The notes under the pieces: generated by a model | Seen by the model: the letters and a program-made list of their open reading frames with translations, nothing else | The model's database searches: none | What the model was told of the DNA's origin: nothing | Part shown: piece after piece, positions 34,401-45,681 of the stretch | How the letters are laid out: the number at the start of each line of letters is the position of its first letter | Position numbering within the stretch: position 1 is the first letter of the stretch | Made by a program: the position numbers and the translations under genes | Assembly (NCBI GenBank): GCA_030248295.1 | Contig: JASANH010000239.1 | Span: 682,001 to 746,000, forward strand | Direction: 5' to 3' | Length of the DNA: 64,000 nt | Source: Mesodorylaimus sp. YZB2_4 | Lineage: Eukaryota; Nematoda; Enoplea; Dorylaimida; Dorylaimidae

Positions 34401-34869
34401 TGCATTCACCACCTCACACTCTGGCGTGCATAACACCATGCATGTTTTATGACCATGGCAAGGAATGGCACTATGTCCATGCATAGCACCCTGATACCTT
34501 TGGCCACCTTTGGCCGTCGCACAATACTGTTGTTGCTCTACGGTACGCTCCCCCAAACCTTTCAGCTACAGCATCATTTAAAACCATGTGCCGCATCCAT
34601 CAAAAAAACCACACTCACCTCCAGGCATGGTCAAAACTTTGGTGAATGTGTAAAATTCCACACCATGTTTCTCATTTTCGTCATCCAGATTCGGACGAAA
34701 TTGAATCGATTGGAAAATGACTACCGCGCAGACGAGACACAGCAAAAGCACCATGGCTATACACCCTGCAAGAACGAGCAGCACTCCAGCATTCGATTGA
34801 CTAAAAACACTTCGTCATACCTTTTAGACACCGCACAACTAACCGCCTTCTAACTGGCACCATTTTCAT
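31461..34869 (-). CDS. GT11 alpha-1,2-fucosyltransferase, type II Golgi membrane protein
   Basis: Transfers fucose from GDP-fucose to a galactose in glycan chains, in the Golgi lumen. Exons 34869-34821, 34765-34619 and 32431-31461 join in frame to 388 aa. Exon 1 gives a short basic cytosolic tail (MKMVPVRRRLVVRCLKG) and exon 2 a signal-anchor (IAMVLLLCLVCAVVIF), the expected type II layout. The catalytic part has the GT11 motifs GQGNLMFQYASLFGMA near its start, GIHVRRGLDM (donor-binding, family consensus HVRRGD), and a CNHTIMSQGTFSWWAAYL block near the C-terminus. Several N-glycosylation sequons are present (NAS, NGT, NRS, NHT). Asp at HVRRGD is displaced by one residue (HVRRGLD). The family is strongly expanded in nematodes. 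Intron 2 (34618-32432) contains a tandem array that duplicates the exon 3 boundary. Confidence 0.9.
32421..33965. repeat. Tandem array, about ten 156-163 bp units derived from the fucosyltransferase exon 3 boundary
   Basis: Units begin at the segment AATGTCGTCGCCTGAAACAC (or ...GCATGGAACAC), at about 32421, 32584, 32740, 32897, 33053, 33210, 33375, 33539, 33702 and 33865. The first is the real exon 3 boundary on the minus strand (TTTCAG|GCGACGACATT). The others copy 20-30 nt of exon 3 plus the acceptor. Five copies keep TTTCAG (32897, 33053, 33210, 33539, 33702) and four have lost AG through the CATGGAAC variant. Unit length alternates between 156 and 163 through a 7-bp TGTGATG-type indel. 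Repeated 61-codon minus-strand frames inside are by-products. Confidence 0.9.
34230..34345 (+). repeat. Interspersed repeat family B copy in fucosyltransferase intron 2
   Basis: GCTGAAACATCAACCTGATG, then CCAGAGAAGATCGATTACTC and CCAGACGCCAGGGTTACACA. Same order as the copies at 14386-14475 and 19028-19110. The head GCTGAAACATCAACC also occurs at 1892. Confidence 0.6.
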
Positions 34870-36544
34870 GTCACTGGGATGATGATGCTGTTCCAACTTC
34901 CAAAATCAGCAACTTCAGAATCAGTTCATTCGTTCAGTACAGTCAATTTTTCTGGACTGCAAGACCAGACAGTGGAAAAAGGAAAGTTTTGAGGCGCTAC
35001 TTTCACGGCCAGCCGACCGACGGCGATGGCTGAGCGGGCGTATATAGAATGCAATATTTTTCTGGGTATAGTGCATAAACGTCAAACTGCGCGCCATGAC
35101 ACAGTTTTGTTCCAGTCAAACGGCCATAGACGGCGGCTCATTCAAGGTTGGAGACGGCGAGGGTGAAGTTTTTGTTGATTTTCCGAAGGAAGGCGGTGGA
35201 TGGGATGCGAGGACTACTTAATAAGGTGGACTCAAGCAGCCCATCATTGCACTCGAAATTGAGGCACGGGGTTTTGTGGGACAGTTTGAGGCAGGAGGGC
35301 ACATCAGCTGCGCTTGACCACGGCCCAGTTTGGCCAGAAATGGATCAAACGCGCTTGATATGACCTAGTGGACAAATTCTTGTCATCTCTGGATTATTTT
35401 TTGCGTGTCAGAATTTGTACTGGCTTCCTTGATATGGAACTTACTTCCATGCCAACGCGTGAGGTCGACCATTGATCGTTTTTGTGTCTGCGAATACCAA
35501 AAAATCTGAAACTATATTTTACACACCCTGTGCACGAATGTGATATCTGAAACCATATTTCACACACCCTGTGTACGAATGTGATATCTGAAACCATATT
35601 TCACACACCCCGTGCACGAATGTGATATCGGAAACCATATTTTACACACCCTGTGCACGAATATGATATCTGAAACCATATTTCACACACCCCGTGCACG
35701 AATGTGATATCGGAAACCATATTTTACACACCCTGTGCACGAATATGATATCTGAAACCATATTTTACACACCCTGTGCGCGAATATGCTATCTGAAACC
35801 ATATGTTACACACCCCGTGCACAAATGTTATATCTGAAACCATATTTTACACACCCTGTGCACGAATGTGATATCTGAAACTGTATTTCACGCACCTCAC
35901 TTAGGACTGTGATATCCATGTTATTTGCATCATCAGACGGGAATGATCACATTGTTTGCGTAAAATTTAGCTTAGATAAGTCGTTCCATGCCGCACAGAT
36001 TTATAAGATTGGGAAGACTCCAAAGTTGTCATTACTGGTTTTCACCCGCGCTGAAAATATACGAAGGCCAACTCGAATATACGAAGGCCATCTAGGAAGT
36101 GTGGCTGCCGCGTTTTCAAAACAAACGCGCAAATCACCTGCAGTGATTTAATGCAGTCAGATTCATTCATGGATTCTCTCTGTTCAATGTGCCACTTTCG
36201 AGAAAAAAATCAGCGAAAAAATCTATTCTAGGTCAGAAACGGCTTCGTAGCTGTTGTGAACTGATTGTGGCAGCCCACAAAATGCGAGACATGCACTGTT
36301 TTGTTTTCTGGTCCATGTTGTTGTCCTATGAAATACCTGTTTCCTCGCACAGTTAGGTTATGAGAGTCCACATAAGCTGCAAGGCTTCATGTCTAGTGTT
36401 TTCTGCAGGTGGGCAAAAGAAAGCATGTTTTGTTGCATCATTTGTAAGAAGACTTTATTGTTACCAGCTGCTGAAATGTTCCCTAAATCTTACTGCAGGA
36501 CATCACTCTACCATGTTGTCCTCAAGAAGCACAAATCTTCTGAT
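34870..36544. other. Intergenic region with a 41-bp minisatellite
   Basis: Upstream of the fucosyltransferase and downstream of the proline-rich gene. Apart from the minisatellite at 35500-35890 I see no gene; open frames such as 35909-36151 lack splice or homology support. Confidence 0.5.
35500..35890. repeat. 41-bp minisatellite, about nine copies
   Basis: The unit runs GTGATATCTGAAACCATATT then TTACACACCCTGTGCACGAAT, with starts spaced 41 bp (35540, 35581, 35622, 35663, 35704 and so on). It embeds the dispersed motif ATCTGAAACCATATTTTACA that is found singly at many other places in the window. Confidence 0.9.
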
Positions 36545-37722
36545 TCAAGCAGTTCCTTCCTCAACTTGCTCCGAGCTCGAGGACGAGTCGCCAGTTTCAG
36601 CTGAGTTGGAGGCTGATTCTGGGCCTTCTTCAGCTGGAGGTGGTGCTTGTCCATCGCTGGGTGGAGGTGGCGGTTGGCCCTCTGGAGGTGGTGGCGGGGG
36701 ATTTTGTTCTCCGTTGGCATCTTGTGGGGCACGACGGCGGCGAGCATGGCTCGGTTGAGGAGTTGGTGGGGCACCGCTGGGTGGTGGTGGGCGCGAGCCG
36801 CCGATCAGTGGTCGCGGGGAACCAGTGGGTGGTGGGGGTCGGGACCCTCTTGGTGGTGGCTGAGGTCGGGCGGCATCAAGCGCTGGTCGCGAGCCATCGT
36901 TCGATTCTTGTGGCCCAGGGCGTGGTTTGTCGGCGGGTGGAGTACGGCGAGGGGGTCGAGTACCCTCTTCACTGCTTTCAACGCCAGCTTTGTCTGAACC
37001 TTCCCAGGCTAGAGCGACGGCCAGACCTGCAATTAATTCATTTTCACTATTTTTGCTAACTGTGGTCAATGTTGTGCTACTTTTCCTAGCCGAGTGAGTC
37101 CATATCTGAAACCACATTTTACGCACTTCAGGAAGAATGACACTTTCAGGCATGAACAAATAGAATAGGTCAATTGAACTGAAGACCTGTACGACTTTTA
37201 CAAAACCCAGAAGAAAATGGTTCAAAAAGTGTTTAAAAACGAAGTTCATTTCTTCTCCCCTTGATATACTGAATCCTTGAAGACTTTTTTGACTTTGACC
37301 AGGGTTTTGACAGGTTTTCTGACCTTGACCTCAGTTCACACAGGGATCTGCTCAGTCAACCCCAACCAAGGGAACGTCACCAAGCGGCAACTATACAATA
37401 TCATGGGCCACATATCCAACGGACACTCGACCCCAAGATGAGAGATGCCACTTTGCTTAGCCATGGGCCACATGTCCGGCGGACAATCGACCCCATAAGA
37501 GATGACCATCTCCTTGTTCAGCTGTGGGCCGCGTGTCAAGCAGACACGTGACCCCACGATAAGGGATATCTCTCTGCAGAGTTGGCTCACTTCTGGCAGG
37601 TATCAAGGAACATTTCACAACCATTTGCACTATCGAGTCTGAGTGGTCACATTGTATGAATCTACCCGAGTCATAACCAAGACCTTACCTGCCACAAATA
37701 ATGCCAAGCCGAAGGCACGCAT
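36545..37722 (-). CDS. Secreted proline-rich low-complexity protein
   Basis: Two exons, 37722-37689 and 37026-36545, join in frame to 171 aa. The signal peptide spans both exons (MRAFGLALFVAGLAVALAWE), with likely cleavage before EGSDKAG. The mature chain is Pro/Arg/Ser/Gly-rich: RPPRRTPPADKPRPGP, QPPPRGSRPPPPTGSP, GGSRPPPPSGAPPTPQ, an RRRR cluster, NPPPPPPEGQPPPPP, then an acidic Ser-rich end (SSSSSEQVEEGTA). No Cys is visible in the mature part. No family recognised; the polyproline stretches suggest an extended extracellular or mucin-like chain. The many open frames on the opposite strand are shadows of this repeat composition. Confidence 0.75.
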
Positions 37723-38294
37723 TTTTCGAAATTGTATGTCGAGGCTAGAGTATCCTCTCATCCAATTCGCATGCTTTTATACATTTTCCTCCTTTTGTCC
37801 CCTGCTTTAGGCACTCTGCTCATTATTTTCATGAACCTTCGATAAATACGCATGAAAAAACTAGCATTAGTCTTTTGTACGGAATCCAAATTTTTATAAA
37901 CCGGTTTATAATTAAATCTGACGCAACTACGCTGGCCAATTTTATTTTCCCAATGCTATAAAAGCAATATCCAGATTCAAATTCCTGAATTCTATGACAA
38001 GGCTTTGTTCGAGTTATGAACGGGGGTGGTGAGGACGAATTAGCCTCCAGTGATTCGCAATTGAGCGAAACGTTCATCGAGCTTTGCGCAAATTAGTGTA
38101 CCGAATTCTGCCATTTCTATAGGCGTAGGCGTCAAGTTTAGTAAGCTTGGCTTTGGTTCCTTCTCTATGCCTGCCATACTAGCCTGTCTGACACGCTTTT
38201 ATTTTTCAGCCCACGTAGGCAACCATTGTTTGACAAAACTGCACACTAGAAAACTGAACACAAAAACATGATGTAATGAAACAACACAAAAAAC
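37723..38294. other. Intergenic gap, no element seen
   Basis: Separates the 5' end of the proline-rich gene from the 3' end of CENP-S. No repeat family and no supported coding sequence recognised. Confidence 0.5.
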
Positions 38295-41200
38295 TTATTT
38301 CCACCAACTGTCATCGAAACCAGCCAAATCGAAGCCGTTGTTGGCACTTTTTCTTCGACTCTCAATCTTTTCCTTGGTTATTTGCGAGGCACCAGGCATT
38401 GTAAAATCCTTGATCCATCCATCTTCATCCGATTCATTCACAACTTTGGCAGGTTCTTGTTGATTATTGGCCGCATTCCAATCCATGGCAGCGTGTTGAC
38501 TGTTACTCGTTGCAGCCTTGTCATCGTCCATCATCAATATGATATCGTCCAGATCGTCGTCCTCGATCACGATAGGCTGCTCATCCCTATCTGTGAGAGG
38601 TGGAGATCGAGTTTCTTCGTCGATCAAATCAACACCATCGCTCGGTTTCAGAAAATCAGCGACAGATTTGTTTAATTTGTTTGACGATCGTTTAGTTTGT
38701 GCCTGATTTTCGTTGGAAATGTTTCCAGTCGTTTCCAAATGCGTATCGTTAGTTTTATTCAAAAGTTCGAGAAGTGATGGAGATCGACGCGCGAGTAAGC
38801 GCACATCATCCGCGTTGATCACTGTGCGCTTTGCGTGCCTGCAGTGAAGATCGGTTGGGTTCGTCTGAGCAAAACTTGCAGTCTGACTTCTATCAGACGT
38901 TGGTTTCTCCTTACAGAATTCAGGTAGGAAGTATGCAGGAGATCACGACAATGATCCACAGCATGCATAATGAATCAGCCTTGTAAAGCCGCAGGAAAGG
39001 GTCAAGGGTCCCGTCAGAATGTTATCACTTCCCTCTTCTACTCCAAAAGTGAGGTCTGATTCAACCAGTTCACAATATCATATGCCCTTCATGTGATTGT
39101 CACGTGATCACTCCCACCAGAGTCACAGCGGGGGAAGGCATGATTCCCCTTGTCACGCCATGGGCGATCATCGCCCATAGTGTGACATGTCATCTTATGA
39201 TCATCACAGATATCTGCGATGATCATAAGATAGCATATATCCGTCTGTCATCACAGATATATGTGATCACGGATATCTATATATGTGATTATTATCTACA
39301 TATATGTATAGAATATGTGATTACAGATATCTGTGCGATAGCATATATCCGTCTGTCATCACAGATATATGTGATCACGGATATCTATATATGTGATTAT
39401 TATCTACATATATGTATAGAATATGTGATTACAGATATCTTCATAGCATATATCCGTTCATCACAGTATATTATCCATATCTATATATGTGATTATTATC
39501 TACATATATGTATAGAATATGTGATTACAGATATCTGTGCGATAGCATATATCCGTCTGTCATCACAGATATATGTGATCACGGATATCTATGTGTGTAA
39601 TTATTATCCACATATATGTATAGTATATGTGATTACAGATATCTGTGCGATAGCATATATCCGTCTGTCATCACAGATATATGTGATCAGGGATATCTAT
39701 ATATGTGATCATTATCTACATATATGTATAGTATATGTGATTACAGATATCTGTGCGATAGCATATATCCGTCTGTCATCACAGATATATGTGATCAGGG
39801 ATATCTATATATGTGATCATTATCTACATATATGTATAGTATATGTGATTACAGATATCTGTGCGATAGCATATATCCGTCTGTCATCACAGATATATGT
39901 GATCAGGGATATCTATATATGTGATTATTATCTACATATATGTATAGTATATGTGATTACAGATATCTGTGCGATAGCATATATCCGTCTGTCATCACAG
40001 ATATATGTGATCACGGATATCTATATATGTGATTATTATCTACATATATGTATAGTATATGTGATTACAGATATCTGTGCGATAGCATATATCCGTCTGT
40101 CATCACAGATGTCTGTGATTGTAGTAAGAGCACAGATATCTGTCCATTAAACCGTTCATTGGAAACCACATGAGGATAAGTTTGACGTGAGCGCCTCATG
40201 GATTTTGGGTCTCCAATCGGAACATCATATGGATCAGGAAGACAGAGAACATGCGTTTTTCAGCGAAAACCCCTCCGATCAAAAGTAGTTGCACTTACTT
40301 TGCAAAAGCCTCCAAATCCTTGGCCCAATGTCCTATCATGTCGTAGGTTACATTGGTCAACGCGGCAATAAACGGTTTCGAAAACTCTGCAGGCATACAT
40401 TGCGATTCTCTGCCACCGAATCGAAACAATTCTCTTTCTTGTCGATCAGCAGCCGCTTTCTGACTCAATTTTCCAACCGTGTAATGAAGAGCAGTTTTGA
40501 AACGCTTTAAAAAAGAGGTTCTCTCGCAAATTTTATTTTGGAGACCCGCTAATCTTAACTTTCTCTGAAAATCGTAGGAGAGGGGAAATTAGGCGCGACT
40601 GGAAGATCTTGCTGAGGAAAACACTGCGAACTTAAGAAAATAGGAAAAGGTTGCTTTAAAAACCCATAAGTGGGAAGAGAAGTTTCAAAAAACCTGTTTG
40701 ATGAAAAAGTGTGCTTCAGTGAGGAAAAAAGCTTGAAGGAAAAAACAATCTTGATCCTTATCGTGATCCCAATCAGGCTCGCCCTGATCATGATCCAAAA
40801 AAAGTGCCCTCGACCAATCGCTGAGTTCGCTATCCATTTTTCCCATATTTCCCGTTGCAAATGATTTCTCTCTGACCTCTGGCACTCATCCACGGAGACA
40901 ATGATTACTGCAGAGACCCCAAATTTCAGAGGACGTACCAAATTTGAGGAGGATAGAGGATTTAGGGCAGAGTATTGGAATCAGAGGTTTTTAAGGATTT
41001 AGAGGGTGGTGGGAAGCCTGCTTCCAGATTGTATCGCAGAAAGTGTAACAGTTCCAGATTGTAACGCGTGTTTTCCAAGCAGGATGCGCGGCATATTAGA
41101 AATGCCGATCTGGCAGTCGGATCGGATAGGATCCGATCCACCCCCCCCCCCCCCGATCGGTTGACGCTGGGTTTTGGGTCCAAAATACCCATTTTCCCAG

Positions 41201-41376
41201 GTTTTTCAGGCACTTCTCGAACTGCCTGAATTTCCCCGGTTTTCCAACCTTGTATTCGCGGTATCTCCCGAAACCAGCTAAACCCCGTCTTTTTTCTGGT
41301 ACCTAGTCCTCATTCATCTTCAAAATTGTAAGCTTACCTCCTTTTCTGCGACGAGAGATTCTTCATTCGGGTCCAT
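38295..41376 (-). CDS. CENPS: Centromere protein S / MHF1 with long acidic C-terminal extension
   Basis: Histone-fold protein that pairs with CENP-X (MHF2), acting at kinetochores and with FANCM in DNA repair. Exons 41376-41338, 40504-40299 and 38838-38295 join in frame to 262 aa. Residues 14-110 match the family: RFKTALHYTVGKL, FIAALTNVTYDMIGHWAKDL, EAFAKHAKRTVINADDVRLL, ARRSPSLLELL. Vertebrate CENP-S is about 140 aa, so about 140 residues are added after the histone fold. The added tail is acidic with QPIVIEDDDLDDIILMMDDD, then DEDGWIKDFTMPGAS and a C-terminal GFDLAGFDDSWWK. A short insertion (RFGGRESQCMPAEF) lies inside the histone fold between helix 1 and helix 2. The tail's function is unknown. 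The last intron (40298-38839) holds a satellite array. Confidence 0.93.
39170..40150. repeat. 108-bp palindrome-rich satellite, about eight copies, in CENP-S intron 2
   Basis: The unit contains ACAGATATCTGTGCGATAGC, ATATATCCGTCTGTCATCAC, AGATATATGTGATCACGGAT and TATCTACATATATGTATAG. Repeats are spaced 108 bp, except one shortened copy near 39440-39540. Because 108 is divisible by three, one plus-strand frame stays open for 348 codons; this is not a gene. Each unit has several overlapping self-complementary stretches (AGATATCT, TGATCA, ATATAT). A fragment of the unit recurs at 56512-56550. Confidence 0.95.
41150..41260. repeat. Interspersed repeat family A copy in CENP-S intron 1
   Basis: GGGTCCAAAATACCCATTTT, CCCAGGTTTTTCAGGCACTT and CCCCGGTTTTCCAACCTTG follow the family A order. 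A run of 14 C lies just before it near 41140. Confidence 0.55.
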
Positions 41377-43339
41377 ACTTCGCGTTATTACTGACAGAAT
41401 CCAACCGCCAAACAAAATTCTTTCTTTGACGAACTAGAAGAAACACAAAATTGGTTCCGTTCCGTATTATCAAATTCTTATATCGCCCTCCCGCGCCTAG
41501 CAGACAACTTGCGACATGCTACCTGAGCATCAAATTTAAAAATCGTGTTAGTTTTGAATTTTTTTGAATGCTGATAGTGTTTAAAACTAGTCACAAGTTT
41601 CCGAGTTCTTTCCGCACCTAATAAGCTTATCTGATATCGAAAATGAAAATATTCATATGTGTCGGCCCTTGAAGAATGGTTTCTGTAAGGTTCGACTCAT
41701 GGGAAACAAATATGGCCAACCCCCCATTTTTATGAACGAACTCGACGCGACTATGAGTGGTGATAGTGGCGTAACTCGACAAGATGCCCTGAACAAAATG
41801 TCATGGGGCTCAAATGTCCTGCCCTAAGATCAATTAAATGTCGCACACATTTTGTACCCGACATATATCCTGGACCGGAATGTCCCGCGCAAGATTGCAT
41901 GAGTCTGAATCGTATTTGACTTAAAAAAACTTTTATGGCAAAATATTGAGAACAAGATAACGGACAAATCAGATCAAAAAAGTGGTCGCACACGTCACAG
42001 TAGTTTTCAAGAATCTTATTTAAAAATTCAAGAATCGCAGAGTTTTCAAGAATCTTATCCAGTGCTTGTTTATGAGTGAATGATTCTTGTTACGCTGAGA
42101 TACACTTATCGTGAGCCGCTAAAGTGCATACTCTTTTTTCGAGTTCACATACTGTATCATACATATATCGCTAGAAATCCAACAGGCCAGGTCCGACAAT
42201 GGGTTCACAATTCGACCTAAGCCCATCCCAAAAATATTCTAGTCAAACCCAAAACCCAAAAGCCAACCCAAAGCCATTTTTGAAACCCATAAAAACCCAA
42301 ATTTTTTTGGCGATTTTGGATGAAACCAAAAAAAACCACTTTCGGTTAGTGAAGTTTACAGTACAGTAAATTGAGAGTATTTTGTGAAATTGCTATCATT
42401 CTTTACTAAGAAAAGCAATCATACAATTAGCATATCGATCACCACCTTATCGTGCCCAGGACCAGCTGCGAATCATATAAGCAGAGTTTTATTCATTTTT
42501 CAGTTTCATAATGGAATTATGTGCTTTTAGACATTGCATGGGGAACTTATTCATGGTTTCGCACTCATACTAGAATTTAGGCATGATTTTGCGTAATATG
42601 CCGTTTATTTGACTTATGTTTTCAAATTCGTGTTTCTTGGTCCTCGAGTGCACTGTCAAGTGTTTGATCGATGAATAAAGAATGAATGAATGCATATTTG
42701 CCTCACTCAAAAGTCTCCCCTGAGAACGAAGTCAGTAGGTTAGTAATAGTCTCCCCTGGTTCCCCCAGGGGCCTGGGCCACACATTCTGACAGTACTAAT
42801 AGCCCTGGAAAATGATCTAAGGATGAGTACATTTTTGAGCAGTTGAGGTACCCCACTCGCATCTTTCATCCACAATCAGAAGATCTCGAGGGATACCAGA
42901 AGCAAGTTATCTAGCAGGGGATTAAAATTAGCATGATCTGCTGTAACATGACAACGCTTTCGAATTTGCTTTTTGGAATCCTTCAAAAACCGATCTTCAA
43001 CCTGGGAAGTATCTCTTATCTCAATGACGACTCGCTTTCCGAGCTGCAAATTGCAAATAACATTACCCCAGCTAGAAAACCATCTTCACCAAGGCACTTA
43101 AATCTTACAAGCCCTATTCCCAAAAAAGACATGCTGGTCTGCCATCATATTCACCCGCCAAAGGGCGAAAAGACACAAGTTCTATAAAAAATAACTAAAC
43201 CAATGAAAAGGCCCCTGCAAGGCCTGCGAGCCTCCTCCTGACTCATAGAAAATCGCTCACAGGTATGGAGACTATGCTTTTTGTGAGAAAACTTTGTAAG
43301 CTGAAAACTTTCGAGTTCATGAATTTAGGTCGCGATAGT
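41377..43339. other. Intergenic region with three repeat fragments
   Basis: 41683-41773 matches 56570-56664 (GTAAGGTTCGACTCATGGGA, then CTATGAGTGGTGATAGTG). 42190-42310 is a degenerate AACCCAAA-type tract of the family also at 9960 and 47770. 42600-42697 is a retrotransposon 3' end. Between these no gene is seen; the frame at 42933-43187 is unsupported. Confidence 0.5.
42600..42697 (+). mobile_element. 3'-end fragment of a non-LTR retrotransposon related to the one at 43340-46965
   Basis: TCCTCGAGTGCACTGTCAAG, TGTTTGATC and a short tandem tail (GAATGAATGAATG) correspond to the 3' end of the neighbouring element, which on the minus strand reads TCCTCGAGTGCACTCTTACG, TGTTTGATC and a TTGATTGATTGATT tail. 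Only the last 60-100 bp are recognisable, as expected for a heavily 5'-truncated insertion. Confidence 0.65.
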
Positions 43340-44110
43340 TCTCGTTATAATACAATCAATCAATCAATCTTTACTTTTGATCAAACACGTAAGAGTGCAC
43401 TCGAGGATCAAAAGACATAGTCATAAAAATAAAACATGAGAAATTTACAAGCACATGTTGATATTACGGTAAAACCAACCACACGTTCCCCAGGTGACAT
43501 CCAGTGGCACATAATTCCAAAGCAAAATACCAGAATATGTAAAACATTGACGATAAGACTCAAAGTTTGGCTTAGGCACAATTAGATGATGATCGATATC
43601 ACAGCGCCTATCACTTGCACGTACATTACCATCTTTGTGAATAAAAAATCGATTACTGAAATCGTGATACCCGTGATAAAATTTATAAAACTGTACCACT
43701 TTCAGACGACGTCTACGCTCAGATAAAGACATCCAACCGGCACGCTCAAGACTTTCCTGATAAGAAATGGTAAAATCATTTAAGTACAACCGCAGTGCGT
43801 AAAACTGTACCTTCTCCAACTCATCAACATCAGATTGCAAAACAGGATCCCACGCAACACAGCTATACTCCAGTACAGAACGTATGCATGCATTATAAAC
43901 GGATCGAAATATACGTGGATGCACATTTTTACCGAGTCTGCGTCGTAAAGCACCAATCATAGCGTTGCATTTACGAGCAACAATGGACAAGTGTTCACTG
44001 AATTTGATGTCACCAGAAAACGTAATACCTAAGTAAGTTACCTGATCGACAAATTCCAGCTTGCTGCCCTGCAAAAACAGATTCGGGAGTTGACTGAGCC
44101 GGTTGTGACC

Positions 44111-45681
44111 CGGTACGCGACAACTAGGCGCCAGGTCAACTAGGCGATGGACAACTAGGCGACGTCAAGTAGGCGCCAGGTCAACTGGACGATGGTCAAC
44201 TAGGCGACTGCGCACTAGGCGCCAGGTAAACTAGGCGACGGACAACTAGGCGACATACCCGTTAACGTCATCTGGAAAGCGTTACATAGCGCTGTACACT
44301 ATCAATCACACAAATTTATCACGGACTACATACTTTATGTCATTAGCAAAAGCTGGACCTTCATTATTAACTAATCCATGTTGTAATTATGAGAGATACC
44401 TCGAAGGTATTCAATGACATTATCCCGATCGTACTGATTCACCTTGGTCAGGATTCGGCGATCGGCTTCCTCGTAACGTGGGCGCTTGCGCGGTGGATCA
44501 TGGCCAGCAACGAATGCTCGTACTCCACATCGTAAGCTTTCTGCACCTTGCGAAGTCCATCAATGAACTTCCAAATAGTTGGATGCGCAATGCCAGAACC
44601 AAATGCCAGCTGCAGTTTCTTGTGACTGGCCTCAGCGTAGTTGTTTGTGCGATCTTGGCCATCTATGGTGCGCTGGTTTACTGACCAAAGATCGATTGGG
44701 AAAAGCGGTGGAGCCCTCGTTCCATTGTTCCGTAATCGCCCAATGTATGTGTTCGTGAACCATTCCAGGATTGGCTCGAGCTCATCTGGCAGGTGATTTT
44801 CGAGTGCAGCCACAGCATGTAGAACATAAACCTGTGGTACAAACGCAACTGAAGTGACCATTTTAGCTTCTAGTGCGAATTGAGCGTCGGTGCTGTAGCG
44901 ACCCAAAACATGTATACCAGACAAGTGTTTGCGCAGATTTTGAACCAAGTGAAAGAAACAGCCTCGAATGTGCGCGTCAGGAAATTCCGCCCGTAGTGCT
45001 TGATGGATGGCGATTTCGTAGTCCACGTTGATGGTCTCTGGGCTCATTTGTGGCCACAGATCTTTGACCATTCGAAACACTTTGGCGTATGTCTCCGGCG
45101 TCTTGTTAGGCAACAAACAATAGAGCACGGGGATTTGAGCAGGCGTCTCCATAGTAGATCTGGCAATCTTCTTGGCATTCGTGCTGATACGCTGCATTTC
45201 AGCCCGAACTGCATCTCCAGTTGCCCGGCAGGTATGCTGAGCTTTTTCTGAGTGAACCCGTCGTGCACATTGGTCCAAATCCGCCCATTGCATCCATCGT
45301 TCTTCTTGTCGCATCGCCAAAACTGAATTTTTCCAGCTTTGTTCAGCTTGTCTTTGACGTACATACAGTATATCCACTGCGTGTATACTTCTCGTTATTG
45401 CGCTGCGTTTCAATCGGAAAATTGTCCATCTTGCTCAAAACTGTTTATTTAAACCAAGTGGCGCAGCCGCACAACAAACAACAAAAAGACTGCTGAACAT
45501 GGTAATAATATCGCCTACTCGTCCGTCGCCTAGTTAACCTGGCGCCTAGTGCGCAGTCGCCTAGTTGACCATCGCCTACTTGACCTGGCGCCTAGTGCGC
45601 AGTCGCCTAGTTGACCATCGCCTACTTGACCTGGCGCCTAGTGCGCAGTCGCCTAGTTGACCATCGCCTAGTTGACCGTGT
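44111..45681 (-). mobile_element. MULE-type DNA transposon with FLYWCH transposase, inserted in the retrotransposon
   Basis: Flanked by a 12-bp direct repeat, CCGGTTGTGACC, at 44099-44110 and 45682-45693, the target-site duplication (usual size 8-11 bp; a base or two may be chance). Both ends are long inverted regions built from tandem short units such as GGTCAACTAGGCGATGG and GCGCACTAGGCGCC: left 44111-44255, right about 45505-45681, the right end having three copies of a 56-bp subunit. The interior carries one decayed transposase gene. Confidence 0.9.
44448..45429 (-). pseudogene. FLYWCH/MULE transposase remnant
   Basis: From an ATG at 45429 a FLYWCH zinc finger is readable (KYTRSGYT, then FWRCDKKNDGCNGRIWT) but only by switching frame near 45369. 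A second frame switch near 45240 leads into the MULE part: PVLYCLLPNKTPETYAKVF, the acidic residue in NVDYEIA, and DAHIRGCFFHLVQNL. The segment expected to hold the first catalytic Asp (family DGTF motif) is missing between STMETPAQI and PVLYCLLP. At least two frameshifts and an internal deletion make it inactive. Confidence 0.85.

Noticed and set aside
36360-37059. Gly/Trp/Val-rich plus-strand frames
   Set aside because: Antisense of the proline-rich protein exon; the minus-strand model has a signal peptide and matching splice sites.
39104-40150. 348-codon plus-strand open frame
   Set aside because: It is a by-product of a 108-bp satellite whose unit length is divisible by three; the translation is the same 36 residues repeated.
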